Shown here: one piece after another, positions 6,383 through 10,946 of the stretch
Layout: each line of letters opens with the position of its first letter
How positions within the stretch are numbered: the first letter of the stretch is position 1
Source of the DNA: an uncultured Actinomycetes bacterium
GTDB lineage: Bacteria > Actinomycetota > Thermoleophilia > Gaiellales > Gaiellaceae
NCBI GenBank assembly: GCA_903930195.1
Contig: CAIYXH010000105.1
Span: 1 to 10,946, forward strand
DNA: 10,946 nt
Reading direction: 5' to 3'
Made by a program: the position numbers and the translations under genes
Notes under the pieces: model-generated
Told to the model about the DNA's origin: nothing
What the model saw: the letters and a program-made list of their open reading frames with translations, nothing else
Databases searched by the model: none

Positions 6383-7554
6383 TACTGCGAAGCCGACTCC
6401 ACGTCCACGGGGACCGTGATCTCGCCGCCGAGCCAGCGCTCGAACACGACCCGCTCCGAGAAGAACTCCCAGATCGCCCGTCCGGCCGCGAGCAGCGGTA
6501 GCGCGATCAGCGCGCCGGGCAGGCCGCCGATGTCGGTGCCGGCGAGCAGGCCGAAGATCACAAGCAGAGGATGGAGCCGCAGGGCGTTCCCCATCACCTT
6601 CGGGACGATGATGTGGCCTTCGATCTGGTGGATCGCCAGGAAGAGCAGCACGACCCAGATCGCCGAGAACGGATGCACGACGAGCGCGTACGCCGCCGGC
6701 GGCACCGCGCCGATCCACGGGCCGAGGTACGGCAGCACCTCGGTGAGCGCGACCCAGCCGCCGAAGATCAGGGCGTAGCGATTCGCGTGCGGGAGCGCAC
6801 CGATGACGCCGAGGAGCCAGAGGCCGACGCCGGCGGTGAGGCCGATGATCAGGCTGAGGAGCGCCTGGCCGCGCACGTACGAGACGAGCGCGTGCTCGAT
6901 CCGCAGGAGCAGCGGTCTGCCGCCGTGCGGCGGGAAGCGCCGGTCGATCACGCGGCCGAGCCTGCGCATGTCGAGGAGCATGTAGATCGAGATCACGAAC
7001 ACGAGCACCGCGTCGAAGAGGCCCTTGCCGATCGAGACGGCCGCGCCCTCGACGAAATCGACGACCCGGTGCGTGTATTTGCCGACGTCGCGCTGCCGAA
7101 TTCGACGCACCAGCTTGTGGCCGCTCTTCTCGACCTTGACGCTGCGCAGATGGTGGTGGTCGAGCCAGATCTGCAGGCGATCGACGTCCCGATCGGCCGA
7201 CGTCTGGGCGCTCCGTCCGTGGTCGACGGTGAAATACGCGTTGAACCGGTTCGCTGCCGTCTTCGTCTGACCGACGACGACGGTCGCGAGCGCGATGAGG
7301 ATCACCACGATCGCCGCCACGAAGGTCACGTACACCACCGTCACCGCCAGTCCCCGCCGCACGCGGAACTGGACCAGTGTCGAGACGATCGGATCGAGCA
7401 GCAGCGCGATCAGCGCGGCGACGAGAAAGATGACGACGGTGTGAGCGGCCGCGGAGGCGAAGCCGAACGCGAACACCAGCAGGAGCGGCAGGCCGACCAG
7501 CTGGATCCAGCGCGGAATCTGGATGGGCGGCGGCGGCCCGGCCGGGGTGCTCAC
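6382..7554 (-). CDS. AI-2E/PerM family transporter-like membrane protein
   Basis: This 390-aa polytopic membrane protein belongs to the PerM/AI-2E exporter family; substrates of most members are unknown, and the names YdiK, TqsA and PerM cover diverse roles. N-terminal helices lie at about 17-34, 37-54 and 69-94. A soluble, charged segment (about 97-170) follows, then helices from 175 on. Family landmarks: SYVRGQALLSLIIGLTAG (225-242), EVLPYLGPWIGAVP (272-285), and HQIEGHIIVPKVMG (309-322) followed by LHPLLVIFGLLAG and GLPGALIALPLLAA. The start is taken as GTG 7554-7552; open reading continues upstream but lacks family character. A GGAGG lies about 19 nt upstream, too far to act as its ribosome site. 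A -10-like TACGAT lies 7 nt before the GTG. It is divergent from the LytM gene and separated from hemB by a palindrome, so it is probably its own unit. Confidence 0.9.
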   Translation of the reverse strand: MSTPAGPPPPIQIPRWIQLVGLPLLLVFAFGFASAAAHTVVIFLVAALIALLLDPIVSTLVQFRVRRGLAVTVVYVTFVAAIVVILIALATVVVGQTKTAANRFNAYFTVDHGRSAQTSADRDVDRLQIWLDHHHLRSVKVEKSGHKLVRRIRQRDVGKYTHRVVDFVEGAAVSIGKGLFDAVLVFVISIYMLLDMRRLGRVIDRRFPPHGGRPLLLRIEHALVSYVRGQALLSLIIGLTAGVGLWLLGVIGALPHANRYALIFGGWVALTEVLPYLGPWIGAVPPAAYALVVHPFSAIWVVLLFLAIHQIEGHIIVPKVMGNALRLHPLLVIFGLLAGTDIGGLPGALIALPLLAAGRAIWEFFSERVVFERWLGGEITVPVDVESASQ

Positions 7555-7561
7555 GCGACCG

Positions 7562-7589
7562 ATCGTAGCGTTGCCTCCAGCGTGACGAA
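7562..7589 (-). promoter_or_regulatory. Predicted promoter of the AI-2E family gene, leaderless arrangement
   Basis: On the minus strand a weak -35-like TTCGTC (complement of 7584-7589) is followed by 16 bp and TACGAT (complement of 7562-7567). Seven nt later comes the GTG start. The -10 fits TANNNT well; the -35 is poor. The +1 would fall on the start codon. Confidence 0.4.
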
Positions 7590-7701
7590 CCTTCGGCCTC
7601 CGGCCTGGGAATGGACGTTCGCCGACGAGGGGGCGCTGGCCCTCGACGCCGCCTGGGACGAGCCCGCGCGCCGGCGCAGGCAACCGGCGACGGTGACGCG
7701 G

Positions 7702-7730
7702 TTGAAGCCGCGGCGGGGGTCCGATACGGT
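7702..7730 (+). promoter_or_regulatory. Predicted promoter of the LytM-ymdB unit, leaderless arrangement
   Basis: TTGAAG (7702-7707), a 17-bp spacer, TACGGT (7725-7730), 7 nt, then ATG at 7738. Both hexamers and the spacer fit a housekeeping-sigma promoter, and the expected +1 falls on the A of the ATG. No ribosome site is present between them. It is the best promoter in the window. The conflicting evidence is that the DNA from 7582 on also looks coding in the LytM frame. Confidence 0.5.
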
Positions 7731-7737
7731 CCCCCCG

Positions 7738-8523
7738 ATGTCCGCGCCCTCTGTAGCTGGGCGCACCGTGCGTTCTCACCGACGTCGAGAGGCTGTGGAG
7801 GCACGCCGCCGCCGCTTCGCCGTTCTGGTCGGGATCGCACTGGTTGCGGTCGTGACGCTGCTCCTCACCGCCTTCACGGGCGGCGGAAGCCCCGCGGCCG
7901 AGCTCACGCCCAGCACCTCCGCGGCCACCCGGCTGCTGCCGGCAGGCCCGCCGACCGCGCAGACGGTCGCGCGGCTCGGGATGCTGCAGCTCGAGCTGCC
8001 GATCAGCCAGTCGCGCGTGACGGCGATCGGCTACTACGCGGCCGCCGACGGCGCGCTGACGCTGGCGCCGCTCGGGACGCAGGCGAACGCCGGCATCTTC
8101 GCGCGCCTCCTGCACAAGGTCTTCGGCGGCGGTGGCGGCGCCCCGCGCTGGTTCCAGCTTCCGGGTGGATCGGGCTCGTCGACCACCGCGCTCGACGTGG
8201 GTGCGGCGGCGGGCACCGACGTCTACTCGCCGGTCGACGGCACGATCGTCGGCATCAGCAAGGTGATCGTCGACGGCAAGACCTACGGCCAGGAGATCGA
8301 CATCCAGCCGAACGAGTCGCCGTCGCTCGTCGTCTCCGTCTCGCAGGTCGCGGTCGACCCGTCGCTCGTCGTCGGCTCGGCGGTGATGGCGCACAGCTCG
8401 CGGATCGGCGAGGTGCTCGACTTCTCGAAGATCGAGCAGCAGGGGCTGGCGCGGTACACGAACGACTCGGGCAACCACGTGTTGCTCGAGGTGCACCCCG
8501 CCGCGACGCTGAACGTCAACTGA
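7738..8523 (+). CDS. Membrane-anchored degenerate LytM/M23-domain protein
   Basis: This 261-aa protein has an Arg-rich cytoplasmic N-terminus (9-26), one membrane helix (about 27-46, LVGIALVAVVTLLLTAF), a linker with a Gly run, and a C-terminal LytM/M23-like domain facing outside (about 145-258). M23 enzymes are zinc endopeptidases that cut peptidoglycan. The fold signature is visible in ALDVGAAAGTDVYSPVDGTIVG (151-172), which fits the family pattern of a GxD strand, a GTPV turn and a pxdGtV hairpin, and near the end in GNHVLLEVH (245-253), matching the GPHLHFEV strand. The first zinc His is replaced by Thr149, and the second His of the HxH pair by Leu249. Asp153 and His247 remain. Catalysis is therefore unlikely; a binding or regulatory role, as for EnvC-type LytM proteins, is more plausible. 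The start is ATG 7738; GTG 7582 would add 52 residues in frame. Its TGA overlaps the ymdB start. Confidence 0.85.
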   Translation: MSAPSVAGRTVRSHRRREAVEARRRRFAVLVGIALVAVVTLLLTAFTGGGSPAAELTPSTSAATRLLPAGPPTAQTVARLGMLQLELPISQSRVTAIGYYAAADGALTLAPLGTQANAGIFARLLHKVFGGGGGAPRWFQLPGGSGSSTTALDVGAAAGTDVYSPVDGTIVGISKVIVDGKTYGQEIDIQPNESPSLVVSVSQVAVDPSLVVGSAVMAHSSRIGEVLDFSKIEQQGLARYTNDSGNHVLLEVHPAATLNVN

Positions 8524-9284
8524 GGATCCTCTTTCTCGCCGACGTGTTCGGCGCCCCGGGACGGCGTGCGGTCGAAGCGCGGCTGCGCGGCCTCCGCGAG
8601 GAGCTCGCCGTCGACTTCTGCATCGTCAACGGCGAGAACGCCGCCGACGGCCGCGGGATCACCGCCAAGCTCGCCGAGCGCATCCTCGCCGCGGGCGCCG
8701 ACGTGATCACGCTCGGGAATTGGGTCTGGGGCCAGGCCGGCTTCGCGCCGTACCTCAGCGGCTCCGACCGCGTGATCCGGCCCGCGAACCTCTCGCCTGC
8801 GACTCCCGGCCGCGGCCTCACGATCCACGATGGCGTCGCCGTGATCAACCTGCTCGGCACGATGACCCTGAACCCGTTCGAGAGCCCGTTCGTCACGGCC
8901 GATCGGCTCGTCGAAGAGGCGCTGCGCGAGACGCCCGTGGTGATCGTCGACTTCCACGCGGAGGCGACGAGCGAGAAGATCGCGCTGGCCTACCACCTCG
9001 ATGGGCGCGTCACCGCCGTGCTCGGCACGCACACCCACGTGCAGACGAACGACGCGCGCGTCCTCAAGGGCGGCACCGCCGCGGTGACGGACGCCGGTAT
9101 GACCGGCCCGCACGACTCGGTCATCGGCAGCATCCCCGAGGGCGCGATCCGCCGCTTCACGACGGGTCTGCCCGTGCGGCTCGAGCCCGCCGACGGCGAT
9201 GTCCGCATCGAAGGCGTGCTGATCGAATGCGGTGCCGACGGTCGCGCTACGAGCTGCGAGCTTGTCCGCGTCCCGGTCGGCTGA
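8520..9284 (+). CDS. YmdB-family metallophosphoesterase with CTG start and altered catalytic motif
   Basis: This 254-aa member of the YmdB/TIGR00282 family resembles a cyclic-nucleotide phosphodiesterase that affects biofilm and RNA decay in Bacillus. Counting from CTG 8520-8522 puts Asp8 (LADVFG), Glu39 and Asn40 (NGEN) and Asn67 (LGN) at the same numbers as the metal ligands of B. subtilis YmdB. His146 (DFHAEAT), His171 and His173 (GTHTHVQT) complete the two-metal site. Residue 68, the proton-donor His of the usual GNH motif, is Trp. No ATG, GTG or TTG lies nearby upstream in frame; the next downstream, GTG 8544, would remove the first strand and Asp8. CTG overlaps the TGA of the LytM gene (CTGA), so the two genes are probably translationally coupled. 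No Shine-Dalgarno site is visible. The 3' end overlaps the convergent membrane gene by 38 bp. Confidence 0.92.
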   Translation: MRILFLADVFGAPGRRAVEARLRGLREELAVDFCIVNGENAADGRGITAKLAERILAAGADVITLGNWVWGQAGFAPYLSGSDRVIRPANLSPATPGRGLTIHDGVAVINLLGTMTLNPFESPFVTADRLVEEALRETPVVIVDFHAEATSEKIALAYHLDGRVTAVLGTHTHVQTNDARVLKGGTAAVTDAGMTGPHDSVIGSIPEGAIRRFTTGLPVRLEPADGDVRIEGVLIECGADGRATSCELVRVPVG

Positions 9285-10470
9285 GCCGCGGCAGACCGAG
9301 GACCCCGACGAGCGCGACCAGCACCAGGTCGCGCACGAACACGAGCCACGCCCGGTCTTGATGCCCGGCGAAGGCGAAGTAGTGGCCGGGGAAGTAGGCG
9401 ATCGTGAAAGCGAACGCCACGAGCAGCGTCACCGTCGCCAGCGCGCCGCGCAGGCCCCGCACGAGCGGGACGAGCGGCACGAGCCAGATGAGGTACTGCG
9501 GCGAGAGCACCTTGTCGAAGGCGACGAACGCCGCAACGGCCGCGGCGGCGTAGCGGACGAACCGGTCCCGGTCAGCCGGCTTCAGGGCATACGCGAGCCA
9601 GAGGGCGACAAGCGCGGCAATCCCGGCGAGGTTCGACGCGGTGCTCCAGCCCGGCACGTCATCGATGCTCAGCGAGCCGTGGCTCGCGTAGACGTGCGGA
9701 TGCCCGAACGTCATCAGGGCGGCGCCCGCGAGGCTCTCGATCTGGAGCGGACGAGAGATCTGCCCCCAGAGGCTCTCGCCGAGCCCATGCGGTGCGAGCG
9801 CGAGGAACGGCAGGAAGACGAGCGCGACGACCGCCGCACCGACGCCGAGCGCACGCCCGAGCTCGCCGGCGCCGCGACGCCGGAACGTCCAGACCACCGC
9901 GAGCGGCAGCAGCACGAGCGGGTAGAGCTTGGCCGTGACGGCGGCGCCGAGCAGGCCGAAGCCGAGACGGTGCCGGGCGCGCACGAATGCGGCGAGCGCG
10001 AGCGCCTCGAGGCCGGCGGGCCAGAAGTCGAAGCGCGTCGCCGCGAGCGAGCCGATCAGGAGCGGCGAGACGACGACGAACGGGAGCCCCCAGCCCGGCG
10101 GCCGGCTCGACGCGACGCCGACGAGCGCGAGCAACCCGCACGCTGCCATCAGCCAGCCGAACACCTCGCCGTAGGCATGAAGGTCGGGCGAGGTGATCAG
10201 GTCGGGCGACTTGCCCGGCTCGTAGTCGAAGGTGGCGCTGGAGCCGGAGATGAACGTCGGGGCGACGAATACCGGCAAGGCACCCGGTGGGTATTCGACC
10301 GCGAAGTCCCGGTACGGGAGGCTGTCGAGCTGCATCTGGTCGCCGTAGGACGCGTAGCCCGGGATGTCGGTGATCACGTCGTGGGTGTACGGGGACACGT
10401 GCAGCAGCGCCCACGCGCCGACGAAGCACGCGGCCGCGACGAACGGGGCGCTACGCCGCAGCCGGCTCAT
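9247..10470 (-). CDS. Polytopic membrane glycosyltransferase-like protein (DUF2029/GT87 type)
   Basis: This 407-aa protein has roughly ten hydrophobic helices. The family motif is in the first outer loop: Tyr-Arg-Asp-Phe followed by Glu-Tyr-Pro-Pro (residues 53-62), after an Asp-rich DIPGYASYGDQ segment. TRFDFWPA (145-152), TAKLYPLVLLP (179-189) and KVLSPQYLIWLVPL (320-333) are also typical. Such proteins belong to the GT-C fold and use polyprenyl-phosphate sugars to mannosylate or arabinosylate cell-envelope glycolipids in Actinobacteria. The acceptor here is unknown. The start is ATG 10470, inside the end of the upstream membrane gene (20-bp overlap). The 3' end converges on the YmdB gene with a 38-bp tail overlap. 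The enzymatic role is inferred from the family only. Confidence 0.82.
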   Translation of the reverse strand: MSRLRRSAPFVAAACFVGAWALLHVSPYTHDVITDIPGYASYGDQMQLDSLPYRDFAVEYPPGALPVFVAPTFISGSSATFDYEPGKSPDLITSPDLHAYGEVFGWLMAACGLLALVGVASSRPPGWGLPFVVVSPLLIGSLAATRFDFWPAGLEALALAAFVRARHRLGFGLLGAAVTAKLYPLVLLPLAVVWTFRRRGAGELGRALGVGAAVVALVFLPFLALAPHGLGESLWGQISRPLQIESLAGAALMTFGHPHVYASHGSLSIDDVPGWSTASNLAGIAALVALWLAYALKPADRDRFVRYAAAAVAAFVAFDKVLSPQYLIWLVPLVPLVRGLRGALATVTLLVAFAFTIAYFPGHYFAFAGHQDRAWLVFVRDLVLVALVGVLGLPRLSRPGRGQARSS

Positions 10471-10946
10471 CGACGGCCTGCGGCGCGGGGATGGCCGGCG
10501 CGAGCAGCGCGACCGCGACGAACGGGAAGAACCAGACGAGGTAGTGGTAGATCCAGTAGGTCAGCACCGACTCGAAGCCGATCAGCAGCGCGGCGGTGAA
10601 CGCGGCGAGGCGCAGCGGCGAGCGCTGCTTCGGCCACCAGCCGAGCGCGAGCGCCCCGACGACGAGCGCACCCTGGAGCACCCGCTGCACGAGGTGCAGG
10701 TCGGGGAGGCCGCGGGCGTGGTACTGCCGCCAGTCCCAGAGCGAGAACGGCGAGGAGCGGCCGATCTGGAAGCCGACCGTCCGATGGAACGCCTCGCCCG
10801 CCGCATGCCAGACAGACGGCTCCAGCAGCAGTACCGCGTACGTCGCCGCGGTCGCGAGCGCGAAGCCGAGCAGGAAGCGAACGCGCAGGCGGCCGTCACG
10901 CGCGTTCGGGTAGCCGGACCAGAGCGGCAGCACGATCAGCGGCGCA
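10451..10946 (-). CDS. Second membrane glycosyltransferase-like protein, C-terminal part, cut by window edge
   Basis: The frame is open to the right edge (about 165 codons visible), and the GTG at 10933-10931 lies within a hydrophobic helix, so the true start is outside the window. The visible part includes a helix near LGFALATAATYAVLLL, a loop with HRTVGFQIGRSSPFSLWDW, then three further helices including WIYHYLVWFFPFVAVALLAP, and a short Pro/Ala tail. The RTxGFQxGRxSPFSxW loop followed by a C-terminal YLVWFFP helix is typical of actinobacterial DUF2029/GT87-like integral membrane proteins. It is probably a distant paralogue of the next gene, with which it overlaps by 20 bp in an operon. Function and acceptor are unknown. 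Confidence 0.75.
   Translation of the reverse strand, partial: APLIVLPLWSGYPNARDGRLRVRFLLGFALATAATYAVLLLEPSVWHAAGEAFHRTVGFQIGRSSPFSLWDWRQYHARGLPDLHLVQRVLQGALVVGALALGWWPKQRSPLRLAAFTAALLIGFESVLTYWIYHYLVWFFPFVAVALLAPAIPAPQAVDEPAAA

Noticed and set aside
6571..7581. Extension of the LytM frame back through the AI-2E gene to about 650 residues
   Set aside because: This part is antisense to a well-supported membrane protein and reads as charged low-complexity sequence. Only the 7582-7737 part merits consideration as a true extension.
7555..8496. N-terminal extension of the AI-2E gene to about 700 residues over the LytM gene
   Set aside because: It is the reverse complement of the LytM and intergenic DNA, lacks hydrophobic or domain character, and conflicts with the plus-strand gene.
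9274..9298. CGGTC/GACCG hairpin at the convergent gene ends as a bidirectional terminator
   Set aside because: Only 5 bp of stem around a 15-nt loop, with no T-run on either strand.
9232..10599. A plus-strand frame of 455 codons opposite the membrane glycosyltransferase-like gene
   Set aside because: The product is almost entirely charged residues, the mirror of a hydrophobic membrane protein on the other strand.
1..10946. CRISPR array, tRNA, rRNA, insertion sequence or phage genes
   Set aside because: I looked on both strands and saw no regular repeat-spacer pattern, no tRNA-like cloverleaf, no rRNA segments and no transposase, integrase or phage protein. I could not run covariance or profile searches.

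Overview
This is a GC-rich (about 70% by eye), densely packed actinobacterial chromosome segment. It most resembles deep-branching Actinobacteriota such as Thermoleophilia (Solirubrobacterales or Gaiellales type). The evidence is strongly G/C-biased third codon positions, a menaquinol-type cytochrome b6c complex with a three-helix Rieske protein, a glutamate (C5-pathway) heme gene, and frequent GTG/TTG starts. The lineage call is an inference from style and gene content, not from a marker gene. No rRNA, tRNA, CRISPR array, insertion sequence or phage gene is visible.

Region 1 (1-2090, minus strand) is the respiratory block. A Rieske protein (qcrA), cytochrome b (qcrB) and the start of the third subunit (qcrC, cut by the left edge) lie in that order with 1-bp and 8-bp overlaps. 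A relatively AT-rich spacer (1863-2090) separates qcrA from the next block upstream.

Region 2 (2091-6381, minus strand) is a cofactor operon read hemB - hemL - unknown 147-aa gene - 51-aa membrane protein - ubiD. The genes overlap by a few bases (4, 14 and 4 bp) or nearly abut. HemB and HemL make porphobilinogen and 5-aminolevulinate for heme. The UbiD-family decarboxylase probably acts on a menaquinone precursor. Together with the qcr genes this links heme supply, quinone supply and the quinol-oxidising complex that uses both. The 147-aa protein carries a short motif reminiscent of polyprenyl diphosphate synthase small subunits, which would fit quinone side-chain synthesis, but this is unproven.

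Region 3 (6382-8523) is a divergent pair. A PerM/AI-2E-type membrane protein (minus) and a membrane-anchored degenerate LytM/M23-domain protein (plus) share a 183-bp intergenic region. Each start codon lies exactly 7 nt after a TANNNT -10 hexamer, as does the hemB start. This points to leaderless transcription at three unit starts.

Region 4 (8520-9284, plus) is a YmdB-family metallophosphoesterase translationally coupled to the LytM gene. Its only sensible start codon is CTG, and the catalytic histidine of its GNH motif is replaced by tryptophan. Region 5 (9247-10946, minus) holds two overlapping polytopic membrane proteins of the DUF2029/GT87 glycosyltransferase type. The first converges on and overlaps the ymdB 3' end by 38 bp; the second runs off the right edge.

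The most interesting candidate is the LytM-YmdB pair: two coupled genes whose products both keep the fold signature but lose key catalytic residues. Next are the uncharacterised 147-aa and 51-aa genes embedded in the heme/quinone operon.
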